The translations under genes were made by a program, and so were the position numbers. A stretch of 64,000 bases of DNA from Volutella citrinella (Eukaryota; Ascomycota; Sordariomycetes; Hypocreales; Nectriaceae), in contig JAWZSP010000003.1 in the NCBI GenBank assembly GCA_034401135.1, positions 2,976,001-3,040,000 of the forward strand, read 5' to 3'. The notes under the pieces were generated by a model that worked only from the letters and a program-made list of their open reading frames with translations, was not told where the DNA came from and ran no database searches. Numbering within the stretch: the stretch's first letter is position 1; every line of letters begins with the position of its first letter. Of this stretch, positions 24,214 through 35,094 are shown in pieces.

Positions 24214-27030
24214 ATGGCTCCCAAACAAGACACCCCCTTCCGCTCGGCGGACATGAGCATGGTGCAGCTCTATGTTTCCAACGAAATTGGTCGCGAGGTC
24301 GTTACGGCCCTTGGCGAGCTTGGTCTCTGCCAATTCCGAGACGTAAGACCCGACCTTCAATTTGCATCAAACAACAAACCAATGCGGAATGCTAACATCG
24401 TCATTCTAACTAGCTGAACGAGGATGTCAGCGCCTTCCAGCGCACCTTCACTCAAGAGATTCGACGCCTCGACAATGTCGAGAGACAGCTACGTACGTCA
24501 GCCTCCTCCAGGCAGCCACTAAAGAGCTCGACCTGACAAAGATTAGGATACTTCTACGCCCAGATGGAAAAATCCGGCATCGCTCTGCGGAAACTGGACC
24601 TTGATGTCGAGAGGCTCGCGGCGCCTTCCACGTCGGAAATTGATGAACTCACCGAGCGAAGCCAGAAACTCGAACAACGAATCTCCGCCCTGAACGAGAG
24701 CTACGAGACCCTCAAGAAGCGTGAGGGTGACCTGACCGAATGGCGATGGGTTCTTCGTGAGGCTGGTAGCTTTTTCGATCGCGCTCACGGCAACGTGGAT
24801 GAGATTCGCGCATCCACTGACAACGACGATGCTCCTCTCCTCTCTGATGTGGAGCAACACCGTGATGCCCCTGACGTTGAGCGGTCCTTCTCTGGCATGA
24901 ACATTGGTTTCGTTGCAGGTGTCATCAACCGAGACCGCGTTGCTGCGTTTGAGCGCATTCTCTGGCGCACCCTTCGCGGCAACCTGTACATGAACCAGTC
25001 CGAAATCCCGGAGCCACTGATCGATCCCTCCAATAACGAGGCCATCAACAAGAACGTATTTGTTATCTTCGCTCACGGCAAGGAGATATTGGCCAAGATC
25101 CGAAAGATCTCAGAGTCCTTGGGTGCCGATGTTTACAACGTTGACGAGAACGCCGACCTACGCCGTGACCAGATTCACGAGGTCAACAACCGCCTCAACG
25201 ATGTTCAGAACGTGCTCCGAAACACCCAGGCCACACTTGAGGCAGAGCTCGGCCAGATTTCCCAGTCTCTCTCTGCCTGGATGGTTCTGATCGCCAAGGA
25301 GAAGGCCGTGTATAACAACCTGAACCTATTCTCCTACGACAGGGCTCGCCGCACACTCATTGCCGAAGCTTGGGTCCCGACCAACGATCTGCCCCTCATC
25401 AGAACGACGCTCCAGGATGTCACCAACCGAGCTGGCCTCTCGGTCCCCTCCATCATCAACAAGATTCAGAGCAACAAAACACCGCCAACCTATCTCAAGA
25501 CGAACAAGTTTACGGAAGGCTTCCAAACCATTGTCAACGCATATGGTACCGCCACCTACCGGGAGGTCAACCCCGCCATCCCAGTTTTTGTGACGTTCCC
25601 TTTCCTGTTTGCCGTCATGTTCGGTGACTTCGGTCATGCCATCATCATGCTGTCTGCTGCGTTGGCCCTCATCTACTGGGAGCGATCCCTCAAGAAGGTC
25701 ACCTTCGAACTCTTTGCGATGATCTTCTATGGTCGGTACATCGCTCTGGTCATGGCTGTCTTCTCCGTCTTCACTGGTCTTATCTATAACGATGCATTCT
25801 CCAAGTCCATGACTCTCTTCGAGAGCGCTTGGGTGTTCCACAAGCCCGAAAACTGGAACAATCACACTACTGTAACCGCGGAACTACGCGGAAGCTACCG
25901 CTACCCCTTTGGCTTGGATCCCGCCTGGCACGGCACCGAGAATGACCTCCTCTTCAGCAACAGTTACAAGATGAAGATGAGTATCATCCTGGGTTGGGCC
26001 CACATGACCTACTCGCTTTGCTTCTCGTATATCAATGCTCGACACTTCAAAAAGCCGATTGATATCTGGGGCAACTTCGTTCCCGGAATGATCTTTTTCC
26101 AGTCCATCTTTGGATACCTGGTCATCTGCATCATCTACAAATGGTCCGTCGATTGGATGGGCACCGGTCGACAGCCTCCAGGCCTCCTGAACATGCTGAT
26201 CTACATGTTCCTTCAGCCCGGCACCATCAACGAGGGAGAGGAGCTGTATCCTGGACAAGGCCCTGTTCAGGTTATCCTCTTGCTCTTGGCATTCATCCAG
26301 GTTCCCATTTTGCTATTCTTGAAGCCCTTCTACCTCCGTTGGGAGCACAACCGCGCACGCGCTAAGGGCTACCGCGGCATCGGCGAGACCTCCCGTGTTA
26401 GTGCCCTGGATGGTGACGATGAGGACGAGGGCCGGGGCAACGGACATGGCCACAGTATTGACGAGGACGGCGAGGGTGTTGCCATGATCTCCCAGAACAT
26501 TGACGAGGAGCACGGGGAGTTCGAGTTCAGCGAGATTATGATTCACCAGGTCATCCACACCATTGGTAAGTTTTCACACAGATTCCTGCTGATTAGCACC
26601 CGGCTAACAAATCAATCGCAGAGTTCTGTCTCAACTGCGTTTCCCACACTGCCTCCTACCTCCGTCTCTGGGCTTTGTCGCTCGCCCATCAGCAGCTGAG
26701 CATTGTCCTGTGGAGCATGACCCTTGGACCTGCTCTGACTACGGGCGGCGTTGTGGGTGTGATAATGATCGTCGTCTGCTTCTACATGTGGTTCTTCCTG
26801 AGTATGATTCACCTTGCACCTCTTCTCCCAGTTACATATACTAATATTTTGATTCAGCTATCGCCATTCTAGTGTGTATGGAAGGTACCAGTGCTATGTT
26901 GCACTCTCTCCGATTGGCTTGGGTCGAATCGTTCTCCAAGTTTGCTGAGTTCGCGGGTTGGCCCTTCCAGCCCTTCTCCTTCGACATTCTGTTGGAAGAG
27001 TCGGAAGACCTCAAGGATTACTTAGGTTAA
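24214..27030 (+). CDS. vph1: V-type proton ATPase 116-kDa subunit a (Vph1/Stv1), five exons
   Basis: Exons are 24214-24342, 24414-24492, 24547-26565, 26622-26801 and 26858-27030, giving 859 residues (yeast Vph1 has 840). Subunit a is the large Vo membrane protein that couples rotation to proton transport and decides the membrane where the V-ATPase works. The N-terminal half is cytosolic, starting with [20 protein letters not shown] and containing coiled-coil segments. The C-terminal half has about eight membrane segments, with [35 protein letters not shown] and [16 protein letters not shown]. Arg757 in the last of these aligns with the essential proton-channel Arg735 of Vph1. An acidic, His/Gly-rich loop occurs near residues 690-720. 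The protein ends in [16 protein letters not shown] cannot say whether it is the vacuolar or the Golgi isoform. Confidence 0.97.
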
Positions 27031-27266
27031 CGGGTTTGTACACGTGGTGCGCCAGTGACGATCCCACAGTGCCTGTAGACTTTGTTTTGTTTTGTTTGTT
27101 TAAATGTATGATAGGTAGTATCAACGCACCCTAGTTAGAAGAATTACTCTATCGCATTGTCTTGATACTTTTTGTTCCTTGGCGTCGACAGCTCTAAATA
27201 CAGGGGATTCCTATCTTGCGTGCATGACTTTGTAATCAAGGTATCAGATCTGAATGCGTTTCCCCT

Positions 27267-30173
27267 TTAACCCCAGAGTGGTGCGGTTACTTCCACCGCT
27301 CTCTCGACGACGGCCCGCACTCTGTCGGCAAAGATCTTGTTGTTCGACTCCACCTCGAGATCTTCAAGCCACACCGTGGCGGTCATTTTGTCCACTTTGA
27401 TCGACACGCCCGGGACAGGAATGCCAATTTTGTGCAGCCTCTCGATTTCCGTACGCTGCCGGCTCTCCAGCTCGTTGCTATCCTCCATCTTCATCTCCTC
27501 GTCCTCGTCCTCCTTCTTTTCCTCCTTGGCCTCTTCCTTGGTCGAGGATGCGTCCTCGAGAGCAGGTAGCTTGGGCTCGGCAACAGGAGCCACGTTGTCC
27601 TGGCCGAACTGTGCCTCGAGAAACCAGAGCAGCCTCTCCAGGCGCTCCTCGGGGGTGGCTGTACGATGAGGGTTGGTCTCGGGGAGGGCTTCTGGTTCGT
27701 GGGAGTGGGAATGTTTGGCCGCGGAACGTTTTACGGCGGCGGGTGAGCTCTCGACGGAGAAGAGCACCGCCATGACGGAGTCGGCAATGCCGTCGTTGAG
27801 CATGTTACCCTCCCACTCGAGCTCAACCTGGCCATTGGTGCGGTATCGAACTGCTACACAGCCCATGACGAGGTAGGCAGCGGATAGCGAGGCCACCTCT
27901 TCGTCAGCTTCTTCAGGTTTGGCGTCCTCGCCTCCTTCGGCACCGTTGGCAGTTGCGTTCTGGTCATTCTTGGCACGGTGCATCTCTGGCAGCTCCTCCA
28001 CAGTGCCAAAGGTGCCCTCGAGCGCCCAGCGGACAAGGTCTACCCCGGCGGCGCTGAGCGTGAGGCGCTGCTTGCAGGTGATTGTAGTGGTGTTCAGCCC
28101 AGCATACTCGCGCAGGTCCTCAGGGGCCATTAGGGAGAGCTTGAAGTCGTTCTGCACAAGAACGCCTGTGACCAGGGTTGGGTGAGCTGTCTGGTCCATT
28201 TCCGAGACATCCAGTGGTGGTTGGACCGAGGCCAGCTTGCCGACCACCTTGGCCGTCTTGTCGGCCTTGAAAGGAATACGAAGCTCCTCGCAGTTGCGGG
28301 GGGAGTAGACCTTGACCTTCGTGGTCTTGGCAGCATTCAGCGAGAGCAGCTTCGATTTGAGGCGCATCATGTTGTGCTGCTCGCCATGAACAAGAATCTA
28401 GTGCGGTCAGCTAGGATATCCCATCAATTGCTGAGTCTCCCGTATAACTTACGACAACAGGTGCCGCGACTTCTTCGATGAATTCCCGGTTCTCTACTCC
28501 ATCCACGTGGGCAGCGAACGAATACTCTTGGACACTGCATCGTCGAGGGATGAGAATCTTTTCTCCATCAGCCCCGGGGACTCGACGAGCTCCGGCCATG
28601 CTCCGTGACATGACGGCTTGAATCTGGTCAGGTTCTTGCATAATCTGCTTCGCCATCGTGCCTTCAACACTGTAGCCTGTGATAATAACGCCGTTCTTCT
28701 CACTCGGTGCCCACCTCTCGAGAAGCTCTCTGCTAACACCGTTTTGAAGCATACCAGGACTGGCGAGCATCACGCAGCCGCCCATGTCGTCAAAGCGATC
28801 AAGGTTCTTGAGGGATCGAATGTAGTTGAAATCCCAAGGCCCGCCCTTTCCAGACCCATCCCCGGAGGCCTCGGCCTCGGCCATTCGCTCGCGGAAGAGT
28901 CGCTTAATGTTATCGTTCATGGCGCCAACGTAAGTCTGATAGACAACCATGCACTTCCTAGCCAGGTTACTGGCATAGTAAATAGGGTACTTCTGGAATT
29001 CGGCATGTTTACCCCAGTATTCATCCAGGATGAGGAGAAGCTCCTGGGCTCTTCCCAGGGCAAACACAGGCATGAGCACACGGCCTCCTCGGTTGAGAAT
29101 GCTGGTGATGGACTTCATGAGTGCCTGCTCCCTCTCGAGTCGGGGAACGTGCGAGGCAATGCCGTAAGTGGACTCCGTTATCAGGACATCAATCTTGACA
29201 CCTTTGGGTACCTCAGCAGAGACAAGATGCCGATCCTGCTCTCGAGAGTAGTCGCCAGTGAAGAAGATGTTGAGACCGGCGATTTCAATAAGAAACATGG
29301 CCGCGCCGAGGACATGGCCAGCGGGATACGGGGTAATCCTGATGGAAGAAATGGTGTGCGTTGTGTGGTAATCAATGGCTTCAATCTGGGGGAAAGTGTT
29401 CAAGTGATCCTGCTCCGTATACACAAGCTGGGAGCTTGGATTGGAGGATGTGTTGCCCACACGAACGCTATCCTGAATGAGCCACTTGTAGATGGCCTTG
29501 GTGGGGTGTGTCATAAAAACCCGTCCGCGGAAATTGGTCTTGGCAAGGACGTAAGGCAATGAGGCTGCGTGATCGATGTGGAAACTATTGCCAATTAGCA
29601 GTGCTTCTCGCGTATGCTGCGTACGAGGACTCGGTAGCCAGCGATAAAGCCAGGGGGTAATCACAGGACTATCAGCGGGGACATGGGCAGTGGGAAGAAC
29701 TGTATTGTATTCATCTGGTATACAAGATAAGAGTATCACGAGAACAAACAAACAAAGGGTCCTGGGTTAGGGCAGAAACAGGCCCGTCACATCAAATCTT
29801 CGCCGAGAGAGTCCCTTGCCCTGTCCCGTCTGCATGGCCGTGGATGGGGGATGAGGTGCGCTTACTGGCTGATTAGGAGCACGTCGACCGTGCTAAGATC
29901 GAAGTCGTCGTAGAATGGAAGGGCAGCGAGGCCATCGTACGCGGGATGCTGGCCCGCATCAAGCTGTGTATTGTATTAGTCCAAGGTTCGTTGTGCTGTG
30001 TGGGAAGCCGTCGCGTTGCGCACCATCACTGTCTTGCCCTTGTACTGAATGATATGGCATGATCGGCCGACTTCGTTGCCACCTCCCAAGCAGAGGAACA
30101 TTAGTTCGTCCGAAGGGTCTATGGGCTCCTCTGTTGCCGCGTTCATCGCGGCGGCTTTTCGCTTGGACGCCAT
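27267..30173 (-). CDS. ysh1: Pre-mRNA 3'-end endonuclease YSH1/CPSF-73, four exons
   Basis: On the minus strand the exons are 30173-30024, 29963-29866, 29584-28453 and 28397-27267, giving 836 residues. Ysh1 is the metallo-beta-lactamase/beta-CASP endonuclease of the cleavage and polyadenylation factor that cuts pre-mRNA before poly(A) addition. Seen in the sequence: [14 protein letters not shown], the metal motif HFHIDH (residues 83-88, His83 formed across the intron), [27 protein letters not shown] and LITESTYG, then beta-CASP blocks [33 protein letters not shown] and [11 protein letters not shown], and finally APVVILVHGE before the C-terminal domain. An acidic/Lys-rich insert lies near the C terminus. 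Intron 2 is 281 bp, the longest in the gene. Its stop codon is 236 bp from that of VPH1, which runs toward it. Confidence 0.97.
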
Positions 30174-30792
30174 CGTTGCGCTGGCAACTAGACGCCGGTC
30201 GCCAATCACATCGGTCGAGGGAGTCGAAACCCTAGAGGTCAGTACAGCAGTCCACTGGACTGCGCGCGCAGGCAACGAGGAATGCGTGCAATGGGGTGCG
30301 TAGCAATGTGTGCAGAGACGAGGTGAAGTTCACTTGTTCAGCCAAAAGCTGCGAGCTGCTCTTAGGCGTCGCAAAAACAGGGCCCACCTTGGCACCGTGA
30401 TATAATCCTCGGCTAAAATCCGGCCGGCGCGCTTCTGCATTTGGGCGGCTCTTTCTCACGTGACTTTAAAACTACGCGACCTCCGTTTTCCAGGCCAAGC
30501 TTCGTCGTCCTCTCCCTCACTAGAATAGCAGCACCATCTCAGCTTCACGACGACATAAAGCGCCTCCATCTCACGGGGCAGCAGCATCGCGCTCCTTAGT
30601 CGGTGCAATTTTGCGAGAGACGCGCCAGGACCTCCCCCGAGCGGCCCGCCGAGATTCAGCGCGTCGGATGGGAGGTGCCGCAATCAACGTGACAGGCTTC
30701 TCTGCCTGCTAAAGCTTGCGTCCTACCCTCACCTTCCACCCACGTTCTTTCTCGCGACAAAATCCAAACCGCCGCGTTGCATCGTTGTCGCC
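30174..30792. promoter_or_regulatory. shared divergent promoter of YSH1 and TAF4
   Basis: 619 bp between two start codons pointing away from each other; one encodes an mRNA 3'-end processing enzyme and the other a TFIID subunit. No TATA box stands out. Pyrimidine-rich sequence precedes the TAF4 ATG. Co-regulation is an inference from geometry only. Confidence 0.55.
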
Positions 30793-32739
30793 ATGGCGCA
30801 GCCTCAGTCGCAGGCGCAGGTGCCGCCGCGCGCCTTCTCGCCTCCCCAGCATTCGCCTTCGCCCGCCGCGTCACAGAATAGCTTTGCGCTGCCTCCCAAC
30901 AAACGAGTTCGAACCGATGGCCCACCCTCGCAACCAGAGTCGCCATATGCAACATCGCCATACAGCGCCAGCCCTGGTGCATCCGGGACGCCGCCCGCCG
31001 CCGTTGCATCCCCGGCCTACGTTCAAAGCCCGGCTTTGCCGGCAGCCTATGCAACTCCATATACCAACGGCCACACGACACCAGGTCTGAACCTCCCCGA
31101 CGCGCGACCGAGCTCCACGCCCCCTCTTCCGACGCCTCACCCGATCGCGACGTCTGTGCAGCAATACACACCAGGCATAATGACCCCCAACTCGGCCTTG
31201 AGTGCGGTCGCGCTCCAGGTTCCTGGTACCATGGGGCCGCCACAGAGGCCAGCCGACCGACCGACCAAGGACTACGAATACGACGTGACGGACTCGCTCG
31301 CGGGCACAGGCATCGATCTTCGTGCGGAAGAACAGTACATGAGTGATCTATACTCGAACAGCTTCGATGCCCAAGAGGCTAGGACAGGCTTTGCACACCA
31401 CCCACCCGGCCCCAAGTCCACATTTCACGGCGCGGGGCCTGCAAATCAACCCGCGCAACCCGTGCCAGATGCATCTCAAAATGAATTTGCGGCTCAGCAA
31501 GCCAAGCAGGCATGGGCAGAATCGTCAATGCGACTAGCAGTCCAGAGAACCCAGGAAATCAACGACCCTTTCTTGCTGGTGGCAATTTTGCACCGTCGAG
31601 TGGACAAGATCGCTCGAGAACACCATCTCGCCCTTAATCTTGACCTAAAGAATAACACTCAAACAATGGGCAAGATGAGGCTCCCGGAGCAATTTCCCCA
31701 ACCCCGAGTTAATGTCAAGACGACGCCTGGTCCAGATTCGACCGTGGTCAGCACCACAGGTTCCTACATTCCCCAGGATGCGTATCTTGTCGATCAGCTC
31801 GCTTTAATGTCTATTGCTACGAAGCACCGACTACGAGAACTCGTCGAAGACTCGAACGCAGTTGCGCTCAACCGGCAGAAGACATCGCATGGCGATATTC
31901 CTGAGGATTGGGTGCCGGCGGGTGCACCCATGAATGCTGAGCCAATAGAGCCTATCCACATCAGTGATGAAGTATTGGGGAACGCAAACGGTGATGCAGG
32001 TAATTCACTGAAGCGTAAGTATAACCCGAGTCACAATTTGCAATACTTGTTCTCATCACACACAACAGGTTCGGGCGAGGCTGCTGGACTCACCAATGGT
32101 ACGGCACCGCCAGTAAAGCTACCCAAGATTTCATCATTCATGACGACTACAATGCGTGAGCTGGCACGACAGGAGCGTGAATGGGAAGAGGCACGACTAC
32201 GGAAGAGGCAGCGTCGTAAGGACGGCATCCCGGACTCGGCCGCCACGCCTTCGCGGTCTGGTAGCGTGGCGCCCGGGACCCCAGGCTCAGTGGCACCTGA
32301 GCCGGAGAAGGCTATGACAAAGAAGGAGATGAAGAAGAACCAGGCCATGAAGGTGGCGGAAGCCAACAGCCATGCAAACCAGAACATCACGAGCAGCATG
32401 TTTGCAGGCCTTGGAGGCAAGGGTGGCCTCTTTGGAAAGAAGAAGACGGGCAAGACCTATGACTGGATGAATGTTGGCCGAGGTGGAAGTGGTGCAAGTA
32501 CTCCGACCCGGACTAACCCTGCGAGCGGAAAGTCGGCCGCCGGCCCTGGTGCAGCTCCCGGGCCAAACCTCGCAATGACCACGGAAGGCCGTAACCGGCT
32601 TGGAACGTGGAGAGAAGATAAGGAGAAGGGCAAAAACGTCCAGCTCAGGGATTGGGTCACGGTGCTTGAGCGTGATGGCAGGGAACACAGAACGCTTCAG
32701 CGTGCGTACCTACGTTTGGATTCGTCGAACCCGAAGTAG
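30793..32739 (+). CDS. taf4: TFIID subunit TAF4
   Basis: TAF4 pairs with TAF12 by a histone fold and is a scaffold of the general transcription factor TFIID. The first 250 residues are a Pro/Ser/Ala-rich disordered region. The conserved C-terminal TAF4 domain starts near residue 255 (NDPFLLVAILHRRVDKIARE) and includes DAYLVDQLALMSIATKHRLR, then a linker and a basic helix (ELARQEREWEEARLRKRQRR). It ends with NVQLRDWVTVLERD and a short tail. A single open frame spans 648 codons, but 32015-32068 has a perfect gtaagt donor and an acaacag acceptor and is 54 bp, so it can be removed without breaking the frame. I therefore favour 30793-32014 joined to 32069-32739 (630 residues). The unspliced form remains possible. 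Confidence 0.92.
   Translation: MAQPQSQAQVPPRAFSPPQHSPSPAASQNSFALPPNKRVRTDGPPSQPESPYATSPYSASPGASGTPPAAVASPAYVQSPALPAAYATPYTNGHTTPGLNLPDARPSSTPPLPTPHPIATSVQQYTPGIMTPNSALSAVALQVPGTMGPPQRPADRPTKDYEYDVTDSLAGTGIDLRAEEQYMSDLYSNSFDAQEARTGFAHHPPGPKSTFHGAGPANQPAQPVPDASQNEFAAQQAKQAWAESSMRLAVQRTQEINDPFLLVAILHRRVDKIAREHHLALNLDLKNNTQTMGKMRLPEQFPQPRVNVKTTPGPDSTVVSTTGSYIPQDAYLVDQLALMSIATKHRLRELVEDSNAVALNRQKTSHGDIPEDWVPAGAPMNAEPIEPIHISDEVLGNANGDAGNSLKRKYNPSHNLQYLFSSHTTGSGEAAGLTNGTAPPVKLPKISSFMTTTMRELARQEREWEEARLRKRQRRKDGIPDSAATPSRSGSVAPGTPGSVAPEPEKAMTKKEMKKNQAMKVAEANSHANQNITSSMFAGLGGKGGLFGKKKTGKTYDWMNVGRGGSGASTPTRTNPASGKSAAGPGAAPGPNLAMTTEGRNRLGTWREDKEKGKNVQLRDWVTVLERDGREHRTLQRAYLRLDSSNPK
32015..32068 (+). 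other. probable in-frame intron inside TAF4
   Basis: It begins gtaagt and ends acaacag, is 54 bp long (a multiple of three), and has no stop codon in the reading frame, so ORF-based gene finding would miss it. Removing it joins LKR to SGEAAGL. The branch site is weak. Confidence 0.6.
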
Positions 32740-33460
32740 CGGCAATTATGCCTGGCTGACCGGGCTTATTTCGTGGTGGTGTGCAACACGAGAGGGGGAG
32801 TGGCTACAGGGCTAGGAACTTTGGGGGAGATACCCTGCGCCGTGTACGTTTTGTGAGTTTTTAATTAGCCCGGCGTTAATCTTGAGGCATAGGGAAAGGC
32901 TTATATGGATGGGGCGTGCGGGATGCATTCCGTGGCGGGAAGACTGATGGGCCATCACCAGAGAGGGTCGTTTGACTATCATGCGAAATCGTATAGCAGC
33001 GAGTGGTGAGTGAGGTCAGACAATGGTCAAAATATGATCAGATATGGCGACGACCTGAAGAAAGAAAAAATTCAAGTTCATAATACATGCAGACCATTGT
33101 TTGTGGTGAAAAGAGCATCCTATTGTGTCAATTCGTCTCGTACATCGAAAGGGACGGGCAAGTGAGTGATTGATGAGGGGATTATAAGGACAATGGCGGA
33201 CAATAGCTCAATTACCGTGGTTTAGAGCTTCCTGTGGATTCCGCAAAAGTGGGACTAGCAACAGCCCAATGAACCCCCTCTCTGAGAATGCCGGATTGTC
33301 CAGCTTCTTGACCGCGCCAAACCCGCCGCCACGGAACAAAGTTGAGCTTCCAGTATCGGCAGACGGGTCTACGAGCCGTCCCTGCATCTGTGTGCTTTCC
33401 AGTCCCAATTCGAAAAGAGATCCCTGAGTTGAGGTGCCCATCTCGAGCGATATCAGAAAC
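32740..33460. other. intergenic: TAF4 3' region and nitrilase promoter
   Basis: 721 bp with AT-richer stretches around 32990-33180. A 102-codon minus-strand ORF at 33208-33516 overlaps the nitrilase first exon, has no recognisable motif and is treated as spurious. Confidence 0.4.
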
Positions 33461-34723
33461 ATGGTCCTTGCAGTAAGAAGACCTCCCGTCACTTGCGGGG
33501 ATGATAACGGTACCACGTATCTAATACGGCGACGCAGGCAGTAGGCCAGATCTGCGCAACGGCGTCCATCAAGGGAAACCTCGAGCAGTGTGCCAAGCTG
33601 GTGAGCAAGGCGGCCGCCGGAGGAGCCAAGGTACGTGTGGCGAAGCGGCAGCTACAGCGCCGATTGATTCACAGCGCCCGTCGCCTCAAGTGAGGATGCG
33701 AGGCCATGTCTTGGGGTGAGCCCGTACGGGCATAATCTCCGGCCCCAAGTGGGATGCCATTTCTTGACTCGGGGATCGGGCAAAGCTGGGCAAAAGGGTC
33801 CTGCGGCGAAAAGAAAGGTCAGACATCAATGCGCAAGGACCGACTCGACAAGACAAAGTTCCCCTCCAGTTCCTTCGACGGTACCACAGAATACCTCTCT
33901 GTGTCTCGTGTTACGACGCCAATGTCGAACGGTATACTCACAAGTAGTCAACTACTAGGTCCTGTTCCTGCCGGAGGCTTCCGACTATATCGCCACCAGC
34001 GCGAAGGAATCTCTTGAACTGGCCGAGCCGCAGTCGACATCTCCATTCGTCCTCGGCCTCCAGGATGTTGCCCGCAGGCATAGCATCGGTGTTCACGTAG
34101 GAATTCACCACCGGCCATCAGTGGGCGACAAGCTACGCAATCGTGCTGTTTACATTGCCCCGGACGGATCCATCGACGACGCCACCACGTACGATAAACT
34201 GCATGTCTTCGATTACGCAAATCTTCGTGAAAGTGCTACGGTCCAGCCCGGATCCGCGCTGACGCCGCCGTATGCCTCTCCAGTTGGCCGTATTGGCAGT
34301 CTCATTTGCTTTGATCTCCGCTTCGGCGAGTCGGCCGTTGCACTCGGCCAGCCCTCATCATCGTCCGGCAGCGTCAGCAACGCGTGGGTCCATGAGCCTG
34401 CGCAAATCATCACGTACCCAAGCGCCTTCACACTGCGCACTGGCGATGCGCACTGGGAAACACTGCTCAGGGCACGAGCTATCGAAACGCAAACATGGGT
34501 CGTTGCGGCAGCGCAGGTCGGCCGGCACAACGACCGGCGTGCCAGCTACGGCCGGAGCCTGGTGGTGGATCCGTGGGGCCGTGTTGTGCTCCGGCTCGGT
34601 GGAGTTGCGGACGAGGCGGGCAACGCCGAGGAGGGAGCCATCGGGGAGATCGGTTTCGTGGAAATCAACCTTGACGAATGGGACCGTGTGCGACGCGAGA
34701 TGCCGCTCCAGCGCAGGGCGTGA
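33461..34723 (+). CDS. Nitrilase-superfamily amidase, Nit2/Nit3 (deaminated glutathione amidase) type, three exons
   Basis: Exons are 33461-33472, 33538-33630 and 33959-34723, giving 289 residues, typical for the family. Members hydrolyse deaminated glutathione or omega-amides in cytosol and mitochondria. The first exon encodes only MVLA and is joined to AVGQICATASIKGNL, a normal N terminus for this group. The catalytic triad is Glu41 (FLPEASDY), Lys115 (YDKLHVFD) and Cys152 (GSLICFDLRF), with the second glutamate near RESATVQPG. Further conserved pieces are HWETLLRARAIETQTWVVAA, AQVGRHN and YGRSLVVDPWGRVV. Intron 2 (328 bp) is long for this window but exon 2 ends in gtacgt and the acceptor is tactag. 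The protein looks intact. Confidence 0.9.
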
Positions 34724-35078
34724 GTATTCACATCATTATTCCCCCGCAAGCCCCGATCTTTCCTTTTTGGTTCCAGACTGCGGCTGCTTTCTCTCCTCTG
34801 GCATTCCCCTGAGCCAACACTGTCTCGGGCGTGGCTCGATGGCTTTCTCGGCCCTGTCTTCCTTCAAAGTTCAACCCCGTTCCGAACAAGAGTAGTTGGT
34901 GCTAACAAGTTATCCAACGTCATAGTGACGTTTACCCGCCGCTCTAGGCTTGCCAAGGTGCGAAGCCAGTTTAGGCGATGCATCATGGTGTTGCGTTGTA
35001 TGAGCCACCGTGTTGGCCTAGCCGAGCTACAACCAAATCATTCAACCCAACAGACAAGGACGGATAGGTCAACTTTAC

Positions 35079-35094
35079 AGGTACCAAAGGTCCG
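35079..35094 (+). repeat. 16-bp dispersed repeat, copy 1
   Basis: The sequence AGGTACCAAAGGTCCG occurs here and again at 43614-43629 in the same orientation, 8.5 kb apart. The flanks differ on both sides. The match was noticed by eye. Confidence 0.85.

Noticed and set aside
28618..29562. 314-codon plus-strand ORF opposite YSH1
   Set aside because: Exactly antisense to the conserved metallo-beta-lactamase exon, with no family motif.
33208..33516. 102-codon minus-strand ORF between TAF4 and the nitrilase gene
   Set aside because: Overlaps the nitrilase first exon and its intron, begins without a leader and has no recognisable domain.
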